Of a stretch of 64,000 bases of DNA, positions 54,239-62,779 are shown in pieces (position 1 is the stretch's first letter; every line of letters begins with the position of its first letter). The translations under genes and the position numbers were made by a program. The notes below the pieces were generated by a model. That model had not been told where the DNA came from and did not search any database. It saw only the letters and a list, made by a program, of their open reading frames with translations. This DNA is from Rhodoferax sp. OV413 (GTDB lineage Bacteria > Pseudomonadota > Gammaproteobacteria > Burkholderiales > Burkholderiaceae_C): NCBI RefSeq assembly GCF_945881795.1, contig NZ_CAMCVG010000002.1, positions 1 through 64,000 on the forward strand, written 5' to 3'.

Positions 54239-55093
54239 TCATTCCCCGATCTGCTGCGAGGCCTCGCACTTCACCTGAATCAACTCGGTGTCCATGCCGC
54301 CCCCGATGGCGGCGGTCACGCGCAGGGCGCTCAGGCAGCCGCCCCACACGCAGCCGGTGTCGAGTGACAGCACGTCGGGGCGGTCCAGCCAACCCAGCGA
54401 TGACCAGTGCCCGAAGGCCACCACCTCTTCCGCCGTTTGTCGATCTGGTGCTGCAAACCAGGGCAGGTAGCCCTGCGGCGCCTTGCTCAGGCCGCCGGAA
54501 TGCTCAAACTCCATCTCGCCGTCTGCCGACACGAAGCGCATGCGCGTCAAGGCATTGACGATGACCCGCAGCCGCTCGGAACCCTGCAGGCTTTCGCTCC
54601 ACCGGTTGGGGCCGTTTCCGTACATCTGGGTAAAGAAGCTGCGCGCCTCCGGCGCTTGCAAGGCCGCCTCGACCTCGCCGGCTAGCGCTATGGTTTTGAT
54701 AGCTGTCCACGCAGGTAATACGCCGGCGTGAACCATTAAGAGCTTCTTTTCTCCGATGGTCTCCATGAGTGCCAGGGGCTGCTGGCGCAGCCAGTGGAGC
54801 AGGGCAGGGGCATCGTTGCCGCGCAGCAGCTCGTTCACCGTGTCCTTGCGGCCGGGCTTGCGCACGCCGTAGCTAAGCGCCAGCAGGTGCAGGTCGTGGT
54901 TGCCCAGCACGCACCGGGCAGACGCGCCGTAGGCCATCAGGCGGCGCAGCACGGCGGCTGATTCGGGGCCGCGGTTGACCAGATCGCCCAAAAGGTAAAT
55001 CGTGTCGCGGCTGGGGGAAAAGTCGATGGTTCGGGTGAGTCGTTCGAGGGCGCTGTCGCAGCCCTGCACATCACCGATAAGGTACATTGCCAT
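54239..55093 (-). CDS. apaH: Symmetrical bis(5'-nucleosyl)-tetraphosphatase
   Basis: Hydrolyses Ap4A. The 284-residue metallophosphatase has MAMYLIGDVQGCDSALERL, LLGDLVNRGPESAAVLR, VLGNHDLHLLALSYG and LMVHAGVLPAW, and is of family length. A dispersed-repeat copy overlaps the region AWTAIKTIALAGEVE, altering sequence right after the HAGVLP motif. It is convergent with rhlE. Confidence 0.95.
   Translation of the reverse strand: MAMYLIGDVQGCDSALERLTRTIDFSPSRDTIYLLGDLVNRGPESAAVLRRLMAYGASARCVLGNHDLHLLALSYGVRKPGRKDTVNELLRGNDAPALLHWLRQQPLALMETIGEKKLLMVHAGVLPAWTAIKTIALAGEVEAALQAPEARSFFTQMYGNGPNRWSESLQGSERLRVIVNALTRMRFVSADGEMEFEHSGGLSKAPQGYLPWFAAPDRQTAEEVVAFGHWSSLGWLDRPDVLSLDTGCVWGGCLSALRVTAAIGGGMDTELIQVKCEASQQIGE
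54687..54739 (+). repeat. Dispersed ~54-bp repeat, copy 8, in frame inside apaH
   Basis: gctatggttttgatagctgt through aaccattaa. The central part (atagctg, cacgcaggta) matches the family well and the ends are more diverged. It replaces or overlaps normal ApaH coding sequence without breaking the frame. Confidence 0.6.
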
Positions 55094-55116
55094 GGTCCTG
55101 ATTTTCGCTTGGCTGT

Positions 55117-56418
55117 ATGGATTTTTTGCTCATCTTTGTCTTGACCTTATTGAACGGTGTGTTTGCCATGTCGGAGCTGGCGCTCACCGCCAGCCGCAAG
55201 GTGCGGCTGCAAACCATGGCCGAGGCGGGTGACAAGGGAGCCAAGTCTGCGCTGGCCTTGCTGGAGAATCCGACCCAGTTTTTGTCGGTGGTGCAGGTGG
55301 GTATTACCTCCATCGGCATGCTCAACGGTATCGTGGGCGAGGCGGCTTTTAGCCAGGACGTGGCCCGCTGGCTGGAGTCTCAGTTCACCCTGTCGCACCG
55401 CGCAGCCGAGCTGTCGGCCACTGCGCTGGTGGTGACCACCATCACCTTCATCACGATTTTGTTTGGCGAGTTGGTGCCCAAGCGTATCGGGCAGCTTTAT
55501 CCCGAGACCGTCGCCCGCGCGCTGGCCATTCCCATGACCTGGGTCGCGGTTGGCGCCAAGCCCTTTGTGAAATTGCTGGCCTACGCCACCCACGGCACGC
55601 TGCAGCTGCTGCGCCTGACCGCGACCGACAACCGCGCCGTGACCGAGGAAGAGATTTCCGCCAGCCTCGAAGAAGGCGTGGACGCCGGCATCATTGAAGA
55701 GCACGAGCACCAGATGGTGCGCAACGTGTTTCATCTGGACGATCGGCCCCTGACCAGCATGATGCTGCCGCGGCTGGACATCCACTGGATGGATGCTGCG
55801 CTGACGGTGCGTGAGGCGCTGGAACACGCCGGCGACAAGCGCGATGCGCACGGACATTCCTGGTACCCGGTGTGCCGCGGTTCGCTGGACAACGTGGTGG
55901 GGCTGGTCAGCGTGTCGCGCCTGTTGGCCCTCGGCGACAACTTCGAGGGTTCACTGGAGTCGCTGGCCGAACCGGCCGTGTTTGTGCCGGAAACCTTGAC
56001 CGGCATGGAGCTGGTGGAGCAGTTCAGGGTGCGCTCGGCGCGCATGGTGTTTGTGGTGGACGAATACGGCGTGGTGCAAGGGATCATCACCCCCATAGAC
56101 TTGCTCGAAGCCATCACCGGTGAGCTGCACCCCGACCCTCAGGAGCAGGCCTGGGCCACCTTGCAGCAAGACGGCAGCTGGTTGCTCGACGGCCTGATGC
56201 CGGTGGGCGAGCTCAAGGTGCGACTGGGAATTGAAGACACCCTGCCGGACGAAGACCGCGGCCGCTACAACACCCTGGCCGGCCTGCTGATGGCAGTGAG
56301 CGGGCAGCTGCCCCAGCCCGGCGCCCGCATGCAGGTGGCCCAGTGGACCTTTGAGGTCGTCACACTGGAAGGCCGCCGCATCGACCATGTGCGCGCCACC
56401 AAGGCCCACCCGGCTTAA
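55117..56418 (+). CDS. CNNM/CorC (hemolysin-like) transporter-family protein with CBS domains
   Basis: 433 residues: an N-terminal DUF21/CNNM membrane domain with about four hydrophobic segments (MDFLLIFVLTLLNGVFAMSELAL, TITFITILFGELVPKRIGQ), a pair of CBS domains (about residues 210-335; VFVVDEYGVVQGIITPIDLLEAI), and a CorC_HlyC C-terminal domain (DGLMPVGELKVRLGI). Relatives are implicated in Mg2+/Co2+ efflux. It diverges from apaH with only 23 bp between. Confidence 0.9.
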   Translation: MDFLLIFVLTLLNGVFAMSELALTASRKVRLQTMAEAGDKGAKSALALLENPTQFLSVVQVGITSIGMLNGIVGEAAFSQDVARWLESQFTLSHRAAELSATALVVTTITFITILFGELVPKRIGQLYPETVARALAIPMTWVAVGAKPFVKLLAYATHGTLQLLRLTATDNRAVTEEEISASLEEGVDAGIIEEHEHQMVRNVFHLDDRPLTSMMLPRLDIHWMDAALTVREALEHAGDKRDAHGHSWYPVCRGSLDNVVGLVSVSRLLALGDNFEGSLESLAEPAVFVPETLTGMELVEQFRVRSARMVFVVDEYGVVQGIITPIDLLEAITGELHPDPQEQAWATLQQDGSWLLDGLMPVGELKVRLGIEDTLPDEDRGRYNTLAGLLMAVSGQLPQPGARMQVAQWTFEVVTLEGRRIDHVRATKAHPA

Positions 56419-56455
56419 GGAATCGGATTACGGCAACGGCTCAAGGCAAGCGCGA

Positions 56456-57226
56456 TCAAAGCCGGCCTGTGAGTCTGTAGGCGACCAAGCCCACCAGCTC
56501 ATTGAGCGCCAGTTGCCAGTTGGCTACGCTCTCGCGAAGCGAATAGCGTGTCCAGTTCGTGTCTGGCTCGGCGCGGAAATCCACCGGGTATGCCGTCACA
56601 TTCCAGCCTGCTTTCTCGAAAGTGCCCATGGAGCGCGGCATGTGCCAGGCCGATGTCAGCAGCAGCCAGCGGTCCTGGGGGCGCACGCCCGCGACTCTGG
56701 CGCTGAACACCGCGTTCTCGTAGGTGTTGCGCGATGCGCTCTCGTACTTCACTTGCCCGGCAGCAACGCGGAAGCTGTCGTACAACAAGCGGGCCCGCTC
56801 GGCCTCGCTGGGGCCGCTGCCTAAGGGGTCGCCTTCGCCGCCGGTGTAGATCAGCTGCAGGTGCGGGTGGCGCAGGGCAAGCGCGGCCGACACCGTCAGC
56901 CGCTCCCCCGCGCCATTCAGCAGCGGGTGGGCGTGGGCTTCTTGCAGCCGCCCGGCTTCAGTCCCGCCGCCCAATACCACCACGCCCTTGTAGCCGGACA
57001 GATCCGCCGAGGGGCTGATTTCGGGGTAGGGCGACTCCAGCCGCTTGAGAATCAGTTCGGACAAGGGCTGCCAGCCCAGAGCCAGCAAAAACACCGCGCC
57101 CGCCAGCATCATCTTGCGCGCCCGTTGCGGCCGTCGTGCAGACAGCCACCAGCCCGCTACAAGCCACAGCGCCAACCAGAACAATGGCTGGGTAAACCAG
57201 GCGATGAATTTGGAAAAAATGAACAT
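56456..57226 (-). CDS. YdcF/ElyC family protein (DUF218)
   Basis: 256 residues: two N-terminal hydrophobic segments (about residues 10-28 and 39-52), then a DUF218 domain with VVLGGGTEAGR, LQLIYTGGEGDPLGSG, ESASRNTYENAV and LLLTSAWHMPRSMGTFEKAG. ElyC-type relatives act in envelope/peptidoglycan precursor homeostasis. It is convergent with the CBS protein gene. Confidence 0.88.
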   Translation of the reverse strand: MFIFSKFIAWFTQPLFWLALWLVAGWWLSARRPQRARKMMLAGAVFLLALGWQPLSELILKRLESPYPEISPSADLSGYKGVVVLGGGTEAGRLQEAHAHPLLNGAGERLTVSAALALRHPHLQLIYTGGEGDPLGSGPSEAERARLLYDSFRVAAGQVKYESASRNTYENAVFSARVAGVRPQDRWLLLTSAWHMPRSMGTFEKAGWNVTAYPVDFRAEPDTNWTRYSLRESVANWQLALNELVGLVAYRLTGRL

Positions 57227-57563
57227 ACCGCCATTGTTCTACGAAATCATAGAAAACATTGCAAATTGATTGCAACTTGCAATATCATTAAAAAACGAAA
57301 TTTTGACTAAAGTATCAATTACTGTTCACTTTTCCTGTTTCATGTGACTAAAGCAATTTTGCCCTTGGATGCCCGGTGGGTCGGGCGCGAGCCTGGGGAC
57401 GCTGGCCCCGGGCAGTTGCCGCTGCGCACGCCTGCGCCGGTGGCGGTGGCTGCCGCTGTCACGGTCAAACCCTTGCGCCCGGCCGATCTGGCTAACCGTA
57501 TTTCGACATTGATGCAAGGTCTGAGCGGCCACCACACTAGCCATTACCCTGGAGTGAGCTGCC
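57227..57563. other. 337-bp intergenic region, A+T-rich on the left
   Basis: The first 120 bp are clearly A+T-rich and hold three TTGCAA words and a perfect palindrome. The right part is G+C-rich and contains a 78-codon frame (57344-57580, GTG start) with no recognisable domain that overlaps the next gene. I do not call it a gene. The region must carry the promoters for the divergent YdcF gene and the two-component operon. Confidence 0.6.
57269..57283. promoter_or_regulatory. Perfect inverted repeat ATTGCAA-C-TTGCAAT, candidate operator
   Basis: 15-bp palindrome; another TTGCAA lies 9 bp to its left (57259-57264). It sits between the divergent YdcF gene and the HTH-receiver operon, whose products contain DNA-binding domains. 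Autoregulation is possible. Confidence 0.45.
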
Positions 57564-58166
57564 ATGAATGCAGACCGTGATGTACTGACCACTCAGCAAG
57601 CCGCCCGGCTGTTGGGCCTTTCCACGACGTCAGTTCAAAAAATGGTGATCAACGGCGAGCTCGACGCCTGGATCACGCCCGGCGGACACCGCCGTATCTT
57701 TCGTACCAGCGTAGACCAGTTGCTCAACTCCCGCCACGTCGGGCTGGCCGGAGTGACCAGTTCGCGGCCCCTGCGCATTTTGCTGGTGGAAGACGACCCG
57801 GTACAGATCGCCTTTTTCAAGGCCTTGCTTGCCCGTATCGGCCACATGGTGCAGCTCACCATCATCAACCAGGCGGAGCAGGCCCTGGCACATCTGCGCG
57901 CCTTGCGGCCTGACCTGCTGGTCACCGACCTCGTCATGGAGCCTATGGACGGATTTACCCTGGTGCAAGCGGTGGATGCGGAGCCGGGCCTGGAGGCCCT
58001 CAATATCATTGCGCTGACTGCCATGACGCCTCAGGAAGTCACTGCCGATGCGCGCCTTCCCCAGCGCGTGGTGCGCTACCAAAAACCCCTGAGTGCGGAC
58101 CGCCTGTGCGGCTATCTGGATGCGCTCACCGTGCGCTTGCTGGAGCAGGAGACGGTGAATGCCTAG
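57564..58166 (+). CDS. HTH-receiver protein 1 (excisionase-like HTH at N-terminus, CheY receiver at C-terminus)
   Basis: 200 residues. Residues about 7-53 form an excisionase/MerR-like winged helix (LTTQQAARLLGLSTTSVQKMV, TPGGHRRIFRTS). Residues 70-190 form a receiver with acidic E76-D77-D78, phospho-acceptor D122 (LLVTDLVM) and K174 (YQKP), so it should be phosphorylated. The order DNA-binding then receiver is the reverse of most response regulators. It overlaps the histidine kinase gene by 8 bp, an obvious cognate partner. Confidence 0.88.
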   Translation: MNADRDVLTTQQAARLLGLSTTSVQKMVINGELDAWITPGGHRRIFRTSVDQLLNSRHVGLAGVTSSRPLRILLVEDDPVQIAFFKALLARIGHMVQLTIINQAEQALAHLRALRPDLLVTDLVMEPMDGFTLVQAVDAEPGLEALNIIALTAMTPQEVTADARLPQRVVRYQKPLSADRLCGYLDALTVRLLEQETVNA

Positions 58167-59196
58167 CAGCCCTGCTGCGCAGATGCAGGCCTTGCTGGAC
58201 GCCAGCGGGCAGGCCGTATTCACCTTTCAGGCGGGGAACCCTCTGCAGCCTGCTAACTCCCTGGCCCGCCAATGGTGGGCTGTCGCGGGTGCCGACGAGC
58301 AGCGTGAGCTGCAACAGTGGTGCGACCAGGCGCAGGCCCCGTTGTGCGAGACCACCATCATCTGGGCCAGCCCGCAGCGCAGGGTGTTGCAGGTGCGCAG
58401 TGTGGCCTTGGCCGAAGATGCGTCCGCGCTCTACCTGCAAGACATCACCGAGGCGCATGACATCGACCGCATGAAGTCCGATTTTTTATCCGCCGCCGCC
58501 CACGAGCTGCGCACGCCTTTGGCCAGCATTTATGGTTTTGCCGAGCTGATGCTGGTGCGCACCATGGCGCCCGAGAAGCAAAAAGATCTGCTGGGCACCA
58601 TTCACCGGCAGGCCAAGTCGCTGATGGATTTGATCAACGAGCTTCTCGACCTCTCCCGCATCGAGGCCCGCCAGGGCAAGGATCTGTCTATTGCTCCCTG
58701 CACCGTGGCATCGCTGGTGGAAAGCACGGTGAGCGGCCTGCACTACAAAATAGAAAAGCATCGCCTGCATACCGCGCTGGCGCACGGCGACAGTGTGGTG
58801 CTGGTGGACGCAGACAAGACCCGTCAGGCGCTGCTCAATGTCTTGTCGAACGCGGTCAAGTACTCCCCGCGGGGTGGTGATGTCACGGTCAGCACGGAAC
58901 TGCGGATATCTGATGGCCAAACGCAGGTGGGCGTGCGGGTCGCCGACCAAGGCCTGGGCATGAACGAAGAGCAATGCCGTCGCGCCTTTGAGCGCTTTTA
59001 CCGGGCTGAGCCCCTGGGCGACATTCCCGGCACCGGCCTGGGCCTGAGCCTGGTGCAGGAAATCATGCAGCTGCAGTCCGGCGCGGTAGAGCTCGTCAGC
59101 ACCCCCGGCGAGGGCACGACCGTGACCTTGTGGCTGCCCCTCATGGGCGCAGACGCACCGAGCACAGATCCCCAACCGCCCTATCCTGTGCACTGA
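58159..59196 (+). CDS. Soluble histidine kinase (degenerate PAS, HisKA, HATPase)
   Basis: 345 residues, no membrane segment. About 100 N-terminal residues look PAS-like; H115 lies in AAAHELRTPLASIYGF, and the ATPase domain has NVLSNAVKYSPRGG (N box), DQGLGMNEEQ, and GTGLGLSLVQEI (G boxes). It is a cytoplasmic class I kinase. It is sandwiched between two HTH-receiver genes and may phosphorylate both. Confidence 0.92.
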   Translation: MPSSPAAQMQALLDASGQAVFTFQAGNPLQPANSLARQWWAVAGADEQRELQQWCDQAQAPLCETTIIWASPQRRVLQVRSVALAEDASALYLQDITEAHDIDRMKSDFLSAAAHELRTPLASIYGFAELMLVRTMAPEKQKDLLGTIHRQAKSLMDLINELLDLSRIEARQGKDLSIAPCTVASLVESTVSGLHYKIEKHRLHTALAHGDSVVLVDADKTRQALLNVLSNAVKYSPRGGDVTVSTELRISDGQTQVGVRVADQGLGMNEEQCRRAFERFYRAEPLGDIPGTGLGLSLVQEIMQLQSGAVELVSTPGEGTTVTLWLPLMGADAPSTDPQPPYPVH

Positions 59197-59203
59197 ACGC
59201 CCC

Positions 59204-59812
59204 ATGCGAAAAATATCCAGTAACGATGAACTCATGTCCACCCGCGAAGTGGGGGAGGTGCTGGGCGTCGCGGTCCGCACGGTGCAGCTGTGGGTCGAGT
59301 CGGGCGTGCTACCGGCCTGGCGTACCGCCGGCGGACACCGCCGCATCGCGCGCAGTGCGGTGGAAAACCTCATGCGCGAACGCGCCGGCATGCTCGCACC
59401 GGTGACGCACGGCGCGCATGCGGCCAACCGCGCTTTGCGGCTGTTGCTGGTGGAAGACGACACCGATCTGCGCAAACTCTTTTCGATGATGGTGGAGGGC
59501 TGGACCTTCCCCGTCGAGCTCAGCACCGCGGGCGATGGTTTTCAGGGGCTGGTGCGTATTGGCCAGTGGATGCCCGACATGGTCGTGACCGATCTGAATA
59601 TGCCCGGCATGAACGGTTTCGAGATGGTGCGTTCGCTCAAGAGCGCGGGCGCCGACTATGCCAACCTGCAGGTGGTGGCGGTCACCGCGCTCAGTGCCGG
59701 CGATGTGGCAGACCGTGGCGGCCTGCCCGAAGGAACCGCTGTGTTTCAAAAGCCGGTGGATTTTGGCGCCATCGAGGCGCTGGCCCGCAGCTGCCAGCAG
59801 CGCTTGCGCTAG
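59204..59812 (+). CDS. HTH-receiver protein 2 (excisionase-like HTH at N-terminus, CheY receiver at C-terminus)
   Basis: 202 residues, paralogue of the protein encoded at 57564. The HTH is at about residues 9-55 (MSTREVGEVLGVAVRTVQLWV, TAGGHRRIARS); the receiver has E84-D85-D86, D130 (VVTDLNMPGMNGFE) and K183 (FQKPVDF). All phosphotransfer residues are intact. It starts 7 bp after the kinase and is convergent with the triple-PAS kinase gene. Confidence 0.88.
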   Translation: MRKISSNDELMSTREVGEVLGVAVRTVQLWVESGVLPAWRTAGGHRRIARSAVENLMRERAGMLAPVTHGAHAANRALRLLLVEDDTDLRKLFSMMVEGWTFPVELSTAGDGFQGLVRIGQWMPDMVVTDLNMPGMNGFEMVRSLKSAGADYANLQVVAVTALSAGDVADRGGLPEGTAVFQKPVDFGAIEALARSCQQRLR

Positions 59813-59847
59813 GGAAAGGGTGAGGGGAAGCGCTCAGCTTTGCGGTT

Positions 59848-62394
59848 CTAAGCCAGCGGAATCCACAGGCTGGCCGTGGTGCCGGTGCCAAACTCGCTGT
59901 GCAGTACCACGCGGCCCTTGTGCAGCTCGGCAATTTCTTTCACCAGACTCAGACCGAGGCCCGTGCCGGGAATATTGCCCGACGCATCAGCCCGATAAAA
60001 ACGCTCAAATGCGCGGTCGAGTTGCTCCTGCGTCATGCCGATGCCTTGGTCCTGCACATCAATCACCGCGTAATCCGCATCTTCCCAGGCGTCGCAGCGC
60101 ACCGAGAGCCGCACATCGCCGCCCTTGGGTGAATACTTGAACGCGTTGGCCAGCAGGTTGGTCAGTGCCTGCTGCATTTTTTCGGGGTCCATCAGGACCT
60201 GCATCGGGGGCAGTGTGTCGTGCAGCACAGGGCGGTCGGTGTCCTTAAGCATCAAGCCCTGAATGCAGCTATGCACCATGTCGGCCAGCGGCTGCGGCTT
60301 GATCTGCATGTCCAGCCCGCCGCGGGACTCGATGCGCGCCAGGTCCAGCAGCTCGTTGAGCATCTTCACCAGCAGCCCGCTTTGTTTATGGATGGTGCGC
60401 AGCATATCGGCCTGCCGCTCCTCGTTGAACTTGCGCTTGGTGAGCAGCTCTGAGAAGCCGAAGATGCTCACCATCGGCGTGCGCAGCTCGTGGGCCGCCG
60501 CGGTCAGGAATTCGCTCTTCATGCGGTCCACCTGGTCCTCGTGGGTCACATCGCGGAAGTACATGATGGTCTCGCGCCGGCCTCCCTCGTTGCGGCGCGA
60601 GCGCACCTGAACCACCCGGCGCTGCGGGCGCGCGAGTTGCAGCTTTTCGTGCCAAGAGGCGTCGGGCTGGTCGCCGCGCATGACCGGCAGGGGCTGGCTC
60701 TCGTCGCACAAATCTTTCAGCTGCTGCTCAAACTGCGACAGATAAAACAGCTGGGATTGCTGCTGGCTCAGGCCGGTCATGCGCTCGAAAGCCGGGTTGG
60801 CAAACACCAGCTGGTCGTAAGCGTCAAACATGACAAAGCCATCGGGGCTGAGGCTGAAGATCGCGTCCAACTGCGCGCGCCGCTCTGCGGTAGCCTGCTC
60901 TGCGCGCACCCGGGCGGTAATGTCGGAGACGATACCTACAAAGTGGGTGAGAACGCCTTTATCAGAGGTGACCGGCGAGAGGGAAATTTCGGCAATCTGC
61001 ATCTCGCCGGATTCCAGCTCGCGGTGGATGGTCACGTTGGCGTTGCGGCGCTCGCGCACGGCGAGTTGCAGTTCTTGCACGCCGGGGTCGTCCTCGTTAC
61101 GGCCGCGCAACAACGACAGGCTCTCGCCCAGGATGTCCCAGCGGGGCAGGTCCAGAAACTTCTGGAACGCATCGTTGATGTAGACGATGGGCTGGTTTTC
61201 CATCTTGCCGTTGGTGATGAACACCGCGTTATGGCTGCTGGCTAGGGCGCGCTCGTAGAGCTCGGAGGTCTCTTGCGCTGCCCGCTCGTCGGTCAAGTCC
61301 CGCACGATGCAGGCATATCGCAGGCCGGAGTCGTTCTTCACTTCGCCCAGGCTCACCTCTACGGGAAACAAGGTTCCGTCGGCGCGGGTACCCATGAAGT
61401 CATGGCGGGTCACCCGGCTGATGTTGAGGGCGTGCTCCATGCCGCCGGCGAACATGGCTGTGAGCTCGTGTGCATGCAGGCCGGGAATGCAGTCGGAGAT
61501 CGCTCGTCCAACCACCTGTCCCTCGGCGCGGCCGAAAATGCTGGAGGTTGCCGGGTTGGCGCTGGTGACCACACCTTGCGTGTCCAAGCTGATGATGGCC
61601 TCGGCCGAGGTGCTCACGATGGCGGCCACGCGGTTCACCTGCATCGCCATGCCACGACTGGCCTGGTTGATGGCGGCTTGCAGCTCGCAGGCTTCTACGC
61701 TGGAAGGTGGAAGCATCAGCTCCTCGCCCATGCGCTGGGGGATTTGACCGGCAAATTCGGCGAGTTTGCTCACCGGTCGCAGCGTCCTGCGCACAATGGT
61801 GTAGAGGCAGGCCATGACGATGGCAATCATGCCGAAGTCCATCAGCACAAACTTGATCCACAGCCAATACAGCCCCCGCAGGTGCTCACCGAGGCTGTAG
61901 TCGGCCCGCACCCAGACATTGCTCTTGGCGCTGTCTTTGCCGACCTCCTGCCAGGCGCTATAGACCCCGCCGCGCTCGCCGCCGGTAGGCAGGCCCGAGG
62001 CCACCTCCCCGGGGGTAAGGTTTGTGCCCGGGCTCACCCTCACCCCATCGGGGGAGCGCGTGACTTCCATGAGGCTGCTGCCGTCCGGCTTGTAGATGCT
62101 GATGCGCTCCAGTCCCGGGAGCTGCACGCCATCGATCGCGTAGCCTTGCAGGTTGCCCGGCAGGCCGGCGATCAAGGCCGAGGCGCTGTTGCCGGCTACC
62201 ATGCGGGCCACCGACTCGGCGTTCAAATGGGCCATCTGCAGGGTCTGCGCGACGACACTGCGGTAGGCGTAAACGCCATATACGGTGGTGGACACCAACA
62301 TCACCACCAGGGTGGCGGCCATGATGATGGTGCTGATGCCGTAGGGCGGAAGAACCCGCTGTTTCAGCATCTGCAACCACGTCAACTGGTGCAT
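59848..62394 (-). CDS. Membrane histidine kinase with three PAS domains
   Basis: 848 residues: TM1 about 22-45, a periplasmic domain about 46-175, TM2 about 180-203, HAMP to about 255, then PAS domains near 258-375, 385-495 and 510-620, HisKA with H635 (AAAHELRTPMVSIFGF) and HATPase (NLLANAFKYSPKGG, GTGLGLSLVKEI). It has no receiver of its own. The CheY-like gene lies 11 bp upstream. Its catalytic core is strikingly similar to that of the convergent soluble kinase (HELRTP-x-x-SI-x-GF, FERFYRA-x-x-x-G-x-IPGTGLGLSLV). Confidence 0.93.
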   Translation of the reverse strand: MHQLTWLQMLKQRVLPPYGISTIIMAATLVVMLVSTTVYGVYAYRSVVAQTLQMAHLNAESVARMVAGNSASALIAGLPGNLQGYAIDGVQLPGLERISIYKPDGSSLMEVTRSPDGVRVSPGTNLTPGEVASGLPTGGERGGVYSAWQEVGKDSAKSNVWVRADYSLGEHLRGLYWLWIKFVLMDFGMIAIVMACLYTIVRRTLRPVSKLAEFAGQIPQRMGEELMLPPSSVEACELQAAINQASRGMAMQVNRVAAIVSTSAEAIISLDTQGVVTSANPATSSIFGRAEGQVVGRAISDCIPGLHAHELTAMFAGGMEHALNISRVTRHDFMGTRADGTLFPVEVSLGEVKNDSGLRYACIVRDLTDERAAQETSELYERALASSHNAVFITNGKMENQPIVYINDAFQKFLDLPRWDILGESLSLLRGRNEDDPGVQELQLAVRERRNANVTIHRELESGEMQIAEISLSPVTSDKGVLTHFVGIVSDITARVRAEQATAERRAQLDAIFSLSPDGFVMFDAYDQLVFANPAFERMTGLSQQQSQLFYLSQFEQQLKDLCDESQPLPVMRGDQPDASWHEKLQLARPQRRVVQVRSRRNEGGRRETIMYFRDVTHEDQVDRMKSEFLTAAAHELRTPMVSIFGFSELLTKRKFNEERQADMLRTIHKQSGLLVKMLNELLDLARIESRGGLDMQIKPQPLADMVHSCIQGLMLKDTDRPVLHDTLPPMQVLMDPEKMQQALTNLLANAFKYSPKGGDVRLSVRCDAWEDADYAVIDVQDQGIGMTQEQLDRAFERFYRADASGNIPGTGLGLSLVKEIAELHKGRVVLHSEFGTGTTASLWIPLA

Positions 62395-62405
62395 GATGCG
62401 GCCGC

Positions 62406-62777
62406 TCAGGGAACCAGGCGGTCTACCGTATCGAGGAGTTCAATCGGGCTGAAAGGCTTGACGAGGTAGGCGTCACAGCCGGCTTCGTGCCCGCGTTCCA
62501 CGTCGGTTTTTTGGCCGCGTGCGGTCAGCAAAATCACTTTAGTCTTGCTGGCCAGCTCCGGGTCTGCCTTGACCTTTTCACAGACTTGGTAGCCGTCGAG
62601 CCGGCCGGGCATCATCACATCAAGCAGGATCAGCGCCGGGCGCAACTGCTGGGCCTTGAGCCAGGCGATCTCGCCGTTTTCGGCTTCATGGAGTTCGAAG
62701 TTTTCGCTCTCCATGGTCATCATGATGAGTTTGCGGATATCGGGCTGGTCGTCGACGATGAGTGCTCTGCGGGCCAT
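62406..62777 (-). CDS. Single-domain CheY-like response regulator
   Basis: 123 residues, receiver only: MARRALIVDDQPDIRKL (D9-D10), phospho-acceptor D53 (LILLDVMMPGRLDGYQV), Thr in LLTARG and Lys in AYLVKPFSP. It has no output domain, so it probably relays phosphate or binds a protein target. It is encoded between the pseudokinase-like protein (2 bp gap) and the triple-PAS kinase. Confidence 0.94.
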   Translation of the reverse strand: MARRALIVDDQPDIRKLIMMTMESENFELHEAENGEIAWLKAQQLRPALILLDVMMPGRLDGYQVCEKVKADPELASKTKVILLTARGQKTDVERGHEAGCDAYLVKPFSPIELLDTVDRLVP

Positions 62778-62779
62778 TT

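Noticed and set aside
54230-54247. Hairpin CGGGGAA-CTCA-TTCCCCG between rhlE and apaH as a bidirectional terminator.
   Set aside because: No T-run follows in either direction and it overlaps the apaH stop region.
57344-57580. 78-codon frame before the HTH-receiver operon.
   Set aside because: It has no recognisable domain, begins at a GTG without a ribosome site and overlaps the next gene.
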